This document shows positions 1-9,291 of a stretch of DNA of 64,000 nucleotides, piece after piece. The stretch covers positions 40,522 through 104,521 of the forward strand of contig JACJXF010000005.1 in the NCBI GenBank assembly GCA_020636775.1. Reading direction: 5' to 3'. Under the pieces are notes generated by a model. That model saw nothing but the letters and a program-made list of their open reading frames with translations. It had not been told where the DNA came from and ran no database searches. The stretch's first letter is position 1; every line of letters starts with the position of its first letter. The position numbers were made by a program, and so were the translations under genes. The DNA is from Bacteroidales bacterium (GTDB lineage Bacteria > Bacteroidota > Bacteroidia > Bacteroidales > GCA-2748055).

Positions 1-707
1 GCAAGCAGAAATTCAGCCCCGCTTGCAAGTCCGAACTTTTTCCCGTCCAATATTCCTGCAATGCAGGTCAATACACTGGTGCCATGACTGGAGTAATCAT
101 AAACGAATTCGCGATTTTTAACAAAGTCCCATGTGGCAATAATCCGACCGGATTCCCTGATGTGCTGAAATAGCGGAGATTTATCAACTCCCGGAAAACC
201 TCCGTCAAAGATGGCAATCCTTACGCCGCTCCCGTCAATTCCTTTATCTTCAAAGTATTTTGCACCAAACTCATTGAGTTGAGATTCTCTTAGCTCGTCA
301 TTGTTATAATTTATTTCGGGATCAAAACTGTCTTTGGTTTCAATGGAATACATGCTTATCTCCTGACAATCGGTCACAAAGGGCAATGATTTAATTTTTT
401 GCAGAGTATTCTTATCAGCGTTTACAGCAACGGCATTGAACCAACGGCTCTCTTTTCCCAGATCACCGGCGATATCCTTAATTTTCTCCTTGTAATCACT
501 GCGCAGAGGCAGATCGGTATACTCACTGAGAGGTATATTTTTTAATTCTCTTTTATGAATAGCTGCTGCATCAAAATAAGAATAGGGATCGAATTCGACG
601 CCGGTTTTATCAGTCAAAAAGATCCAATACCTTTTCTGTGCATTCAGTCCAGCAGAGGGAATCAGCAGTATAATCAAAAATACCAAACCGGAAATACGAT
701 TCATCAT
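1..707 (-). CDS. Subtilisin-like S8 family serine protease, secreted (C-terminal part outside window)
   Basis: This reading frame is open from an ATG at 707 (a second ATG at 704) to the window edge, so only about 235 N-terminal residues are present. It starts with a hydrophobic signal peptide ending near SAGLNAQ. A propeptide-like stretch follows, then the S8 catalytic Asp in IAIFDGGFPG (about residue 168) and the catalytic His in SSHGTSV (about residue 208, codon at 84-86). The Ser lies beyond position 1. The family cleaves proteins outside the cytoplasm; in Bacteroidota such proteases often end in a T9SS sorting domain, but that end cannot be seen here. The gene lies 47 nt downstream of the PafA-like gene on the same strand, so the two could be co-transcribed. 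The fold assignment is secure; substrate and export route are not known. Confidence 0.85.
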   Translation of the reverse strand, partial: MMNRISGLVFLIILLIPSAGLNAQKRYWIFLTDKTGVEFDPYSYFDAAAIHKRELKNIPLSEYTDLPLRSDYKEKIKDIAGDLGKESRWFNAVAVNADKNTLQKIKSLPFVTDCQEISMYSIETKDSFDPEINYNNDELRESQLNEFGAKYFEDKGIDGSGVRIAIFDGGFPGVDKSPLFQHIRESGRIIATWDFVKNREFVYDYSSHGTSVLTCIAGILDGKKFGLASGAEFLL

Positions 708-754
708 AATTGTTTCATTTTCAGATTATATCAACACAGATTTCAAATATTTGT

Positions 755-2410
755 TTAGAATAATTCCTTAATTAAATTGCCCTCAATACTTCCGGATCTG
801 GGAATATCAAGAAAGACAGCAATGGTGGGCATTATATCCGTAACTGATACCGGCCTGAAAATGCTCGACCTGCCTATCTTCCAGCCATACCAGATTAACG
901 GGACATGGGTGTCGTACCGAAATGCCGATGCATATTGTTTTTCAACACCTTTCTCTGTCCACCCCGGTGAGAGATGAAGAAGCACATCCCCCGACCTTTT
1001 CTGATTATAGCTCTTTTGTATTTTTTCAAAAAAGCCCCGGGTATAATTATTTGTCATCAGATTGGTGGCAGTCAGTGTATTCGAAACTCCTTCAAACTGA
1101 ATCATAAAGGCTGCTACCACCGACTGGAATTCGCTCAGGGATAGCTTTGAGTTTTCGATGAGGTCACGATTCAGATATATCTGCTGGGCATAATAGAATT
1201 TTACCCAGTCTCCTTTTCCATAGATCAGATTCAGGTAAGTGCCTAGGAGCGACATTGCAGAGTTATAGTTAAAATAACCTGAAGGCATTCCCTGATCAGT
1301 AAGGAAGGCGGGATCGTCGGCCATGGCATTATCAGAGGTTAGGTAAATCAGTACGTTTTTCATTCCGATCTGCTGATCAACAAAATTCAGAAAATGCTCC
1401 AGATCCTTGTCCAGTCTGAGGTAAGTATCTTCGATCTCAACTGATGCCGACGAAAATTTACTACCCATATAGCCTGAAGCAGAAAACCCAAGTTGAAGCC
1501 AGTCGGTAGAAGCACCCGTTCCAAGCCCCTCATTTACGATACTGGCAATGGCAAAATCCTTGGTAAGCGAATTTCCATAGGGTGTATATCTCAGCAGGTC
1601 ATAATTCCTCTGATTTTTCTTTATCAGACTCATTTTATTCAGATCGTAAGGAAAGGTCTTTTTTCCGGAAAAACCCGATTCATACTTATTATCATCCGGC
1701 ATGCTTTCCGTGTAGGTTTCCAAAGGGTTAACCGGTTCCCACAGGCGCTGCAGGTATAATTCGGGAAAATTTTTAGCATTAAAATCATTTACCCAGGAAG
1801 GAAGACTATCAAGATAATAAGAACTGGTAATCCAGTTACCCTTCTCTGAGTCGAACCAGTATGCTGCATTGGCTGATCTGCCGCCGGAAAGAACGGCAGC
1901 TCTTGGATCGAGCGATATTGAGATAACCCTGGGTTTAAACTGGGCGGCTACCCTGGCCTGATCTGAAAGGCTGGATGACATCAATGCTTTTGGTGAATAT
2001 TTCCCTGCTTCGTACGGTCCTCCAACTGTATTTACATTATCATCGCTTATGCAAAAGCTGACCTTATCCCTGAGCCTGTCGTACCAGTAATCGGATACAA
2101 TACCATGTACATCCGGATAGGCACCGGTTGCTATACTTGCAAATCCTTCGCCGGGCTCAGAAATCAGGTAATCATGATGTGTGTTTTTACAGTAAGTTCC
2201 GCCGTTTACAAGCCTCTTAAAACCACCCTCTGAAAATTTATCCCAATAGCGGTTAATATAATCATAACGCATCTCTGAAATCACTATACCAATAATTAGT
2301 TTGGGTTTTTCAGGTGGTACGGAGGGGTTTTGGGAAAAAATATCAACAGGAAATATCAGTAAAAAACAAATTATTAAATAGAATCTCATCAGCGTTTTAT
2401 TCTTAAACAT
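755..2410 (-). CDS. PafA-family alkaline phosphatase homologue, probably catalytically dead
   Basis: A 551-residue secreted protein with an N-terminal signal peptide (hydrophobic residues about 9-25). It matches the PafA clade of the alkaline phosphatase superfamily along its whole length: MRYDYINRYWDKF near the N terminus, DDNKYESGF, VEIEDTYLRLD, and RYDTHVPLIWYG near the C terminus. The residues that make PafA an enzyme are mostly replaced. The first metal Asp (VVDQM in active members) is VISEM. The nucleophile segment TYTxPGH is SEPGEGF. The Asn after GIVG is Asp. The DYVGH metal pair is GYMGS. ADH is SDN. The Arg of LDPRAA and the late His of YDTHVP remain. I infer a pseudoenzyme with a binding or structural role. 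A TAnnTTTG box lies 34 nt upstream of the ATG. Confidence 0.8.
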   Translation of the reverse strand: MFKNKTLMRFYLIICFLLIFPVDIFSQNPSVPPEKPKLIIGIVISEMRYDYINRYWDKFSEGGFKRLVNGGTYCKNTHHDYLISEPGEGFASIATGAYPDVHGIVSDYWYDRLRDKVSFCISDDNVNTVGGPYEAGKYSPKALMSSSLSDQARVAAQFKPRVISISLDPRAAVLSGGRSANAAYWFDSEKGNWITSSYYLDSLPSWVNDFNAKNFPELYLQRLWEPVNPLETYTESMPDDNKYESGFSGKKTFPYDLNKMSLIKKNQRNYDLLRYTPYGNSLTKDFAIASIVNEGLGTGASTDWLQLGFSASGYMGSKFSSASVEIEDTYLRLDKDLEHFLNFVDQQIGMKNVLIYLTSDNAMADDPAFLTDQGMPSGYFNYNSAMSLLGTYLNLIYGKGDWVKFYYAQQIYLNRDLIENSKLSLSEFQSVVAAFMIQFEGVSNTLTATNLMTNNYTRGFFEKIQKSYNQKRSGDVLLHLSPGWTEKGVEKQYASAFRYDTHVPLIWYGWKIGRSSIFRPVSVTDIMPTIAVFLDIPRSGSIEGNLIKELF

Positions 2411-2443
2411 TAATACTCATCCCTTCTTTCAGGAATTAAGCTG

Positions 2444-2451
2444 CAAATATA
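2444..2451 (-). promoter_or_regulatory. Bacteroidota -7 box upstream of the PafA-like gene
   Basis: On the minus strand the sequence reads TATATTTG, a perfect match to the TAnnTTTG -7 element of Bacteroidota promoters. It lies 34 nt before the ATG at 2410. I see no clear TTG-type -33 element at the right distance, so this is a partial promoter match. Confidence 0.45.
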
Positions 2452-2588
2452 ATCTTAAAACCCAAAATTAGCTTTGTACACTCAACAATGTAAACGGAAA
2501 AAATAATTCTTTCTGCAGAAATCAGGATAATAACGAAACTGCAGCATTCCTTATTTCACAAAACCGGAAATGAATCAGGAATTATAAA

Positions 2589-4289
2589 CTATTGGAAATC
2601 TATGTAAACAAGTCTTTTTACATTCTGTCTGTCAGATATGACCTTAAGTACATAAATTCCATTCAGATTAAGTCCTCCCATAATTCCAGTTTTCCCGATA
2701 AAGATCTTTTCCTGGACCTTCCTGCCCGTCAGATCGTACATCTCAGCTGTAAATACTTCTGATTCATCGTTTTGCAATTCAATCTCAAATTCATTACCTG
2801 CGAGCGATCTGATAATAATCTGAGATGGCAGATTCGGATTGAAGTCCAATGGTACCAGTGCTGCAAGCATCTGAACCCTTTCACCCGGAATTACCTGCGC
2901 ACTTATATTCTTTGAATGATAACCGCTGGCACTTATCTGAACATTATAAACTCCCCCGGGAAGATAACGGAAAAATCTTCCGCTTGCAGAATCGCTGAAA
3001 ATATATGACTCGTTTTTATCATAGCCCGGAATTTCAATCTTTGCTGCAATATTTTCACCACTGATACTGTCGATTACCCTGCCATAAATTCCAAACTCTG
3101 CTTTTTGAATCAGATCAACAAAAGCCTGACGATTAAGATTCCAGTAAAAAGCCAGCTGGGAAGCAGCCGGAATCTTAGTATCCGAAAGCTCCATTGTCAA
3201 CTCTCTTCCCTTGAGATAATAGGTGACAAAATCCTGACGCCCGCCAAATACTTTATACCAGTCACCACCAAACACATATCCTTCAGGGTAAGTGTCCAGA
3301 TAAGAAGGATCCCTGATTCTGCAGGTATCCACATAATCCTTGCAAATCTCTATGAACCAGTCATTGTCGGCATGAACCAGCTCATTCGAATACCAGCTAT
3401 CCCAGGGGTAATTTAACACTTCAGCTCCTCCATGCAGGTTAGCTGAAAGCGATGGTCTGTACTTCTCCATATAATTTACCATGGCCTCATTTTCCTTCTC
3501 CAGCAGAGTATGACTGTATGGCTGACCCAGACGTATATAGGGGAAATTACGGTTCAGATCAACTGAATTCTTATTCTGCCTGATTGAACCATACAAAGTG
3601 GTATCGCTATAAAAATAGCTTCCGTCGGGATTTGAAAGGGGATTAATAATTAAAACCAGCTTATCAAGAATTTCGCTAAGCTGCGGGGATGTCTGGGAAT
3701 TCTCAAGAAAGTGATTTATAAGCATCAGCATCAGCGGATAACCCAGAGGCTCATCACCATGCATGCTTGAGGATATAAAAACTATTGGCTTATCACCCCT
3801 GACATATTCTCCGTTTTGCAGTCTGACTGCCAGGATAAGTCTGCCATCAATAGAATAGCCAATGGTATCAATCCGGCAAATCTCCGGATACTCTGTCTTA
3901 AATCTGAGCATTAGCTCAAGATATTGAGGGTATGTAGGATATCCTTTTGCCAGCAGGACTTCATCAGCGGAAAGTGCCATTTTTACCGGACCCAGCATCG
4001 AAGGTGCTGTGAGCACCCTATAACTGAGGCCCTGATCAATTACTTTCCGGAACTGATTTTTGTTGGCATAGAAATAAATGGAGGAATCATTTTCCCGGTC
4101 GGGGCTTATATCGGTAACAAGGGGGAGGAAGGCTTTTTTTTGGGTTTTTGGTATGGAAAGATAAACTTCACCGCGGCTCATCAGGATTTCATCAGCCTTA
4201 GCTTTTAACGAATCCACAGAACTCTCCTGTGCCTGAAGGCCTAAGGATAAGACAAGTGAAAATACAAATAGAATGAATGTTACTCTCAT
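2589..4289 (-). CDS. Secreted M14 zinc carboxypeptidase with T9SS type A sorting domain
   Basis: Start taken as the ATG at 4289, giving 566 residues; a TTG two codons earlier is less likely. A signal peptide ends near GLQAQ (residue 20). The M14 domain has the zinc pair in MHGDE (His177, Glu180), the substrate Arg in LNRNFP (Arg248), the third zinc ligand in NLHGGAE (His286) and the catalytic Glu in TMELSD (Glu367), so it should be an active metallocarboxypeptidase. From about residue 400 there is a carboxypeptidase-regulatory-like beta domain (GIYGRVIDSISGENIAAKI). The last 80 or so residues form a T9SS type A sorting domain with the typical YDLTGRKVQ and LNGIYVLKV. It should be exported, then sorted by T9SS to the surface or medium. 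It follows ychF by 56 nt. Confidence 0.93.
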   Translation of the reverse strand: MRVTFILFVFSLVLSLGLQAQESSVDSLKAKADEILMSRGEVYLSIPKTQKKAFLPLVTDISPDRENDSSIYFYANKNQFRKVIDQGLSYRVLTAPSMLGPVKMALSADEVLLAKGYPTYPQYLELMLRFKTEYPEICRIDTIGYSIDGRLILAVRLQNGEYVRGDKPIVFISSSMHGDEPLGYPLMLMLINHFLENSQTSPQLSEILDKLVLIINPLSNPDGSYFYSDTTLYGSIRQNKNSVDLNRNFPYIRLGQPYSHTLLEKENEAMVNYMEKYRPSLSANLHGGAEVLNYPWDSWYSNELVHADNDWFIEICKDYVDTCRIRDPSYLDTYPEGYVFGGDWYKVFGGRQDFVTYYLKGRELTMELSDTKIPAASQLAFYWNLNRQAFVDLIQKAEFGIYGRVIDSISGENIAAKIEIPGYDKNESYIFSDSASGRFFRYLPGGVYNVQISASGYHSKNISAQVIPGERVQMLAALVPLDFNPNLPSQIIIRSLAGNEFEIELQNDESEVFTAEMYDLTGRKVQEKIFIGKTGIMGGLNLNGIYVLKVISDRQNVKRLVYIDFQ

Positions 4290-4345
4290 CTTCAAATCTT
4301 CTGCACAATGATAAGATAATATTGCCAGGAAGGAATTGAAATTAT

Positions 4346-5443
4346 TTAAACATTAAAGCGGATGTGCAAAATATCTCCGTCTCCGATAACGTAGCTTTTC
4401 CCTTCCACCGAAAGCTTGCCGGCTTCCTTACAGGCATGTTCTGATCCGTATTTGATATAATCGTTGTATTTCATTACCTCAGCCCTTATGAATCCTCTTT
4501 CAAGGTCGCTGTGTATTACCCCGGCAGCCTGCGGTGCTGTCATTCCTTTTCTGATTGTCCATGCCCTGACTTCCTTGGGTCCAACCGTAAAAAACGCCTG
4601 CAGGTTTAATAATGAATAAGCCGAACGTACCAGCTTGTTTACTCCGGGTTCAGTCAATCCCAGGTCCTGAAGAAACGACAGCCTGTCCTGCTCATCTTCA
4701 AGCTCGGCAATCTCGGCTTCAAGGCCGGCAGCGATAACCAGAACCTCAGTATTTTCGTTTTTAACTGCTTCCTTTACCGCCTCAACATATTTATTTCCCG
4801 TAATAGCAGACTTCTCATCCACATTACAAACGTAAAGAACAGGCTTTTCAGTTAAGAGGAACAGGTCCTCCACATATTTTTTATCTTCAGCCGAAACGTC
4901 TATGGTACGCGCCGACTGGAAATTCTCAAAATGATCCTTATAATGAGTCAGAACCTCCACCCCTCTTTTTGCATCCTTGTCGCCGGTCTTCGCTGCTCTT
5001 TCGAGCTTCTGAAGTTTCTTCTCAACCGATTCAAGGTCCTTTATCTGGAGTTCAAGGTCAACCGTTTCCTTGTCTCTTACAGGATTGACGCTTCCTTCGA
5101 TGTGCGCCAGATTGTCATCATCAAAGCAACGAAGCACATGTATTAGAGCATCGGTATTTCTGATATCTGATAAAAATTTATTTCCTATCCCCTCTCCTGA
5201 ACTGGAACCTTTGGTAAGGCCCGGAATATCAAGTATTTCAACCGTTGCGGGTATGAGCTTGGCAGGTTTTTCCATTTCATTAAGCACCATCAGACGCTTA
5301 TCAGGAACCTCTACTATACCAATATTGGATTTATTGGAGCTAAAAGCAAAGTTGCTCGACTCAGCCTTTGTGTTCGAAAGACAATTGAAAAGAGTAGTTT
5401 TCCCGGTGTTGGTAATCCCTATAATACCGCATTGCAAGCCCAT
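4346..5443 (-). CDS. ychF: Redox-regulated ATPase/ribosome-binding GTPase-like YchF
   Basis: A 365-residue protein of the OBG family, usual length for YchF. The P-loop is GITNTGKTTLFN at the N terminus, switch II is DIPGLTKG, and NVDE stands where GTPases have NKxD, as expected for the ATP-preferring YchF. The C-terminal TGS domain includes FFTVGPKEVRAWTIRKG and ends with GDGDILHIRFNV. YchF binds ribosomes and is a negative factor in oxidative stress responses in other bacteria. I chose the ATG at 5443 over an upstream in-frame ATG at 5467 because family members begin MGLQCGIIG-like and because a -7 promoter box lies at 5465-5472, which would put the longer start upstream of transcription. 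Divergent from transketolase. Confidence 0.97.
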   Translation of the reverse strand: MGLQCGIIGITNTGKTTLFNCLSNTKAESSNFAFSSNKSNIGIVEVPDKRLMVLNEMEKPAKLIPATVEILDIPGLTKGSSSGEGIGNKFLSDIRNTDALIHVLRCFDDDNLAHIEGSVNPVRDKETVDLELQIKDLESVEKKLQKLERAAKTGDKDAKRGVEVLTHYKDHFENFQSARTIDVSAEDKKYVEDLFLLTEKPVLYVCNVDEKSAITGNKYVEAVKEAVKNENTEVLVIAAGLEAEIAELEDEQDRLSFLQDLGLTEPGVNKLVRSAYSLLNLQAFFTVGPKEVRAWTIRKGMTAPQAAGVIHSDLERGFIRAEVMKYNDYIKYGSEHACKEAGKLSVEGKSYVIGDGDILHIRFNV

Positions 5444-5464
5444 AATTCCATTTTTATTTAATTG

Positions 5465-5472
5465 CAAAAATA
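5465..5472 (-). promoter_or_regulatory. -7 box of the ychF promoter
   Basis: The minus strand reads TATTTTTG, matching TAnnTTTG, 21 nt before the chosen ychF ATG. It implies a very short leader. No convincing -33 element was seen. Confidence 0.45.
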
Positions 5473-5607
5473 CATTTTCTTAGGGAAATAATTTTATAAA
5501 ACTTTCCTAATTGCAGTAATTAAGGGGATTTGCTTTTACAAGAGATACAAAACCCCTGTATTTAATTCAAAATACAACTTTTACTGCTATCTTTTATTGG
5601 AAAATGC

Positions 5608-5615
5608 TAATTTTG
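5608..5615 (+). promoter_or_regulatory. -7 box of the transketolase promoter
   Basis: TAATTTTG matches TAnnTTTG and lies 38 nt before the transketolase ATG. No good -33 match lies at 19-21 nt upstream, so the assignment is tentative. Confidence 0.4.
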
Positions 5616-5653
5616 TTTCCGTACAGAATTTTTAATCCATAAATCAGGTAGCA

Positions 5654-7696
5654 ATGAGTGAATCAGTAATTTCAAAAGCAGCAGATAATATCAGGATACT
5701 TTCGGCTTCCATGGTCGAGAAAGCCAAATCAGGACACCCGGGTGGAGCAATGGGCGGAGCCGATTTTATTAATATACTTTATTCCTCATACCTGAATTTT
5801 GATCCCGGGGATATGCAATGGCCACATCGTGACAGATTTTTTCTGGATCCGGGACACATGTCTCCCATGCTTTATTCTGTGCTGACACTAATAGGGAAAT
5901 ATTCACCCGAAGATATCAAGCAATTCAGGCAATGGGGCAGTCCGACACCGGGACACCCGGAGGTCGATGTAAAACGCGGGGTAGAAAACACCTCCGGCCC
6001 GCTTGGTCAGGGGCATACTATGGCAGTTGGCGCGGCCATTACAGAACGCTTCCTTGCAAGTCGTTTTGGAGAATGGTTGTCACATAAAACCTACGCTTTT
6101 ATCTCTGATGGCGGAATTCAGGAGGAAATATCCCAGGGTGCGGGAAGGCTCGCAGGATTTTTGGGTTTACATAACCTCATCATGTTTTACGACTCCAATG
6201 ATATTCAGCTGTCAACGAAAACTGAAGAAGTGACGAATGAAGATACAGCCAAAAAATATGAAGCCTGGGGATGGAGTGTTATTACAATTGATGGTAACAA
6301 TGAGGCCCAGATTAAAAAAGCCCTGAATGCGGCACTCCTGGAGGAAGAGAAGCCTACACTCATAATAGGTAAAACCATTATGGGAAAAGGAGCCCTGACA
6401 GCAAGTGGTGAGAATTTCGAGAGAAAAACTGCTACTCATGGCATGCCGCTTGGAGAGGCCGGGGCTTCATTTGAAAAAACCATTGAAAATCTGGGTGGCA
6501 ATCCGGCAGATCCCTTTAAAATTTTTCCTGAAGTAGCCGAATTTTATAAAGAGGTTCTGAAAAACAAGAGCAGGATAGCTGCAGAGAAAAAGGCGGAAGA
6601 AAAAGCCTGGAGAAAGGAAAACCCTGAACTGGCTTCCAAACTCGACTTCTTCTTAAGTGGTGAGGTTCCAAAGATTGATTTCCCTTCCATTATTCAGAAA
6701 GAAAATATTGCAACCAGGGCTGCTTCTGCAGCTGTTCTTGCCGAGTTTGCAGGAAAGGTTGAAAACATGATTGTTTCTTCAGCCGATCTTTCCAATTCAG
6801 ATAAAACTGATGGATTCTTAAAAAACAGCCATGCCTTTCACAGAAACGACTTTTCCGGCGCTTTTCTGCAGGCGGGTGTTTCAGAGCTGACTATGGCGGC
6901 CATTGCTAATGGCATGGCACTTCACGGTGGAGTGATACCGGTTTGTGCTACCTTTTTTGTTTTCTCCGATTATATGAAACCTGCTGTACGACTTGCTGCC
7001 CTTATGGAACTGCCTGTAAAATATGTATGGACCCATGATGCTTTCCGTGTCGGTGAAGATGGCCCTACTCACCAGCCCGTTGAGCAGGAAGCACAAATCA
7101 GGCTGATGGAGCATATAAAAAATCACCATGGCGACAGGGCCATGCTTGTTCTGCGTCCTGCTGATGCCCCTGAGACAACAATTGCCTGGCAAATGGCACT
7201 TGAAAATACCGATACCCCTACCGCGCTGATATTATCACGCCAAAACATAAAGAACCTGCCCGGAGTCAATCGAAGCAAAGCAGCTGAGGAAGCAAATAAA
7301 GGAGCCTATATTGTCGTGGATTCTGAAAATCTCCCCGACTTAATCATGGTAGCAAGCGGATCAGAAGTTGCAACGCTGGTTGCTGCTGCAGAAATTGTGA
7401 AACAGAAGAAAAATATCAGTATCAGAATCGTCTCCGCAATTTCTGAAGGACTGTTCAGGGATCAGGATCCCGCATACCAGCGCAGTGTATTGCCTCCTAA
7501 CATTCCTACATTTGCCCTGACAGCCGGATTACCGGTAACACTTGCAGGTCTAGTCGGATCAAAAGGAACAGTGGTTGGAATGGAAAGCTTTGGCTTCTCC
7601 GCTCCATATACAGTTCTTGATGAGAAATTGGGTTTCACAGCTGAAAGCGTTGCTGAAAAAGCTGTTAAATTTTTCGAAAAAGTTAAGAAATCCTGA
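5654..7696 (+). CDS. tkt: Transketolase
   Basis: A full-length 680-residue, single-chain transketolase. It moves two-carbon ketol units between sugar phosphates in the non-oxidative pentose phosphate pathway, using thiamine diphosphate. N-terminal SGHPGGAMGGADF and the ThDP/metal motif SDGGIQEE...FYDSND are present (the usual first Gly of GDG is Ser). The pyrimidine domain contains the catalytic Glu in GVSELTMAA and the signature GEDGPTHQPVEQEA. The C-terminal domain includes LIMVASGSEV. The ATG at 5654 gives the expected N terminus. It is monocistronic or leads the VWA gene 122 nt downstream; a dyad-symmetric sequence lies in that gap. Confidence 0.97.
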   Translation: MSESVISKAADNIRILSASMVEKAKSGHPGGAMGGADFINILYSSYLNFDPGDMQWPHRDRFFLDPGHMSPMLYSVLTLIGKYSPEDIKQFRQWGSPTPGHPEVDVKRGVENTSGPLGQGHTMAVGAAITERFLASRFGEWLSHKTYAFISDGGIQEEISQGAGRLAGFLGLHNLIMFYDSNDIQLSTKTEEVTNEDTAKKYEAWGWSVITIDGNNEAQIKKALNAALLEEEKPTLIIGKTIMGKGALTASGENFERKTATHGMPLGEAGASFEKTIENLGGNPADPFKIFPEVAEFYKEVLKNKSRIAAEKKAEEKAWRKENPELASKLDFFLSGEVPKIDFPSIIQKENIATRAASAAVLAEFAGKVENMIVSSADLSNSDKTDGFLKNSHAFHRNDFSGAFLQAGVSELTMAAIANGMALHGGVIPVCATFFVFSDYMKPAVRLAALMELPVKYVWTHDAFRVGEDGPTHQPVEQEAQIRLMEHIKNHHGDRAMLVLRPADAPETTIAWQMALENTDTPTALILSRQNIKNLPGVNRSKAAEEANKGAYIVVDSENLPDLIMVASGSEVATLVAAAEIVKQKKNISIRIVSAISEGLFRDQDPAYQRSVLPPNIPTFALTAGLPVTLAGLVGSKGTVVGMESFGFSAPYTVLDEKLGFTAESVAEKAVKFFEKVKKS

Positions 7697-7719
7697 TTAG
7701 CAAAAGCTGACAATATTCT

Positions 7720-7760
7720 GCCTGTTAAAAACTTAGGTCCGGACCTCATTAAATTCAGGC
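7720..7760. repeat. Nested inverted repeat downstream of transketolase
   Basis: A perfect 12-bp palindrome AGGTCCGGACCT (7735-7746) is flanked on both sides by a further inverted pair, GCCTG at 7720-7724 and CAGGC at 7756-7760. There is no T-tract after it, so it is not a standard terminator. It could be an operator for the VWA gene, an RNA processing structure, or chance. Confidence 0.4.
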
Positions 7761-7818
7761 CAATAAACCTTATTTTTAATCGTTTGTTATAAAACCAGAT
7801 TAAAAATAATTCGGATAC

Positions 7819-9222
7819 ATGCCATATTTTACGATTGACCGGCTGAGAAATTTTATAATTCTTTTATTTGTTGCCGGAATGATAATGCCCAAAAGCATTT
7901 ACGCTCAGGAGGCTTCCGGAAAAACCAAAGCATTAACTAGAATACTCTTTATTTTTGATGCTTCCCAGAGCATGTCGGGGACATGGGAAAGCGACAATAA
8001 AATTAACATTGCCCGGAATATTCTGATTGACCTTGTTGATAGTTTGCAAAATGTTGAAAATGTTGAAATGGCATTACGGGTATATGGACACCAAAGCCCC
8101 GTGCCTCCGCAGGATTGCAGCGACACAAGACTTGAGGTACCCTTCGCACAGGGAAACGCATCCAGAATCAGGCAGAAACTGAAATTCATAACACCAAAAG
8201 GTACTACACCTATTGCTTATTCACTTGCACTTGCTCCCGGAGATTTTCCGGAATGTGATAATTGCAGAAATATTATTCTCCTTATAACCGATGGAATTGA
8301 AGCTTGTGATGGAGACCCTTGTGCCGTATCCCTTGAACTGCAAAAGAAAGGAATAATTCTCAAACCGTTTATTATTGGGATTGGTCTGGATCCTGGTTTT
8401 CATGAAACCTTTGACTGTCTGGGATATTATTTCAACGCCCAGAATGAGGACAAGTTCAGAGAAGTTCTTGGTACGGTAATCACACAGGTACTCAATACCA
8501 CCACAACCCAGGTTAATCTGCTGGATATGAATGGACTGCCAACTGAAACTGATGTAAACATGACATTCTATGACAGCTTCTCAGGTAAAATCAAATACAA
8601 TCTTGTACATACACTGAACCACAAAGGGAACCCTGATACTCTTTATCTTGATCATCTCGTTACCTACAGACTAAAAGTGCATACTATTCCACCAATTATA
8701 AAGGATAGCATTCAGATAATTCCCGGTAAGCACACCATTATTGCTGTCAACGCTCCCCAGGGATACCTGCAGGTTAAAACACCCAAAGGGAAATCGTATG
8801 ACGGACTTCTGATTACCCTTAGAAAAAGTGGCGAAACCCAGACCCTTGTAAATCAGGAAATAGGGAAAATCGGAAAATATCTGGTAGGGAAATACGATCT
8901 TGAAATTCCTATTATTCCGCGTCTCATTATAAAAAATGTGGAAATCCTTCAAAGCCATACTACAAGTATTGAAGTTCCGGAGCCGGGAGTGATAAGCTTT
9001 ATCGGCTCCTCCAATGGTTATGGCAGTCTTTATATTATGCGGTCAAATGAACAGGAATGGGTGTACAACTTAAATCCTGCCCTGAGACAACAGACGGTTT
9101 TACTGCAACCCGGATTGTACAGACTCGTCTTTCGATCGGCAGCCGTTAAAACTTCATCTCTCACGGTTGTTAAGAATTTTGAGGTGAAACCGGGCGAAAT
9201 TTTTAATATTGAAACCAATTAA
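7819..9222 (+). CDS. Secreted von Willebrand factor A domain protein
   Basis: A 467-residue protein with an N-terminal signal peptide (hydrophobic residues about 11-28, ending near SIYAQ). The VWA domain spans roughly residues 40-225. It carries a complete metal-ion-dependent adhesion site: DASQS (DxSxS), the Thr in PKGTTPIAYS, and the Asp in LLITDGIEACDGD. Four Cys in this domain (QDCSD, PECDNC, CDGDPC) could form disulfides in the periplasm. The remaining half looks beta-rich and has no family I recognise. It is followed after 69 nt by the ECF sigma gene on the same strand. Such domains bind protein partners through Mg2+; the ligand here is unknown. Fold confident, role unknown. Confidence 0.85.
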   Translation: MPYFTIDRLRNFIILLFVAGMIMPKSIYAQEASGKTKALTRILFIFDASQSMSGTWESDNKINIARNILIDLVDSLQNVENVEMALRVYGHQSPVPPQDCSDTRLEVPFAQGNASRIRQKLKFITPKGTTPIAYSLALAPGDFPECDNCRNIILLITDGIEACDGDPCAVSLELQKKGIILKPFIIGIGLDPGFHETFDCLGYYFNAQNEDKFREVLGTVITQVLNTTTTQVNLLDMNGLPTETDVNMTFYDSFSGKIKYNLVHTLNHKGNPDTLYLDHLVTYRLKVHTIPPIIKDSIQIIPGKHTIIAVNAPQGYLQVKTPKGKSYDGLLITLRKSGETQTLVNQEIGKIGKYLVGKYDLEIPIIPRLIIKNVEILQSHTTSIEVPEPGVISFIGSSNGYGSLYIMRSNEQEWVYNLNPALRQQTVLLQPGLYRLVFRSAAVKTSSLTVVKNFEVKPGEIFNIETN

Positions 9223-9291
9223 TTTTCCCTTTGCATTAAACCAATTGAATAATTTCTCATCCAAGCATTAAAGGGGCTCCCTGATTCGAAT

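Noticed and set aside
5444..5467. Longer N terminus of YchF from the ATG at 5467
   Set aside because: It adds eight residues not found in the family and would start at or before the likely transcription start set by the -7 box at 5465-5472.
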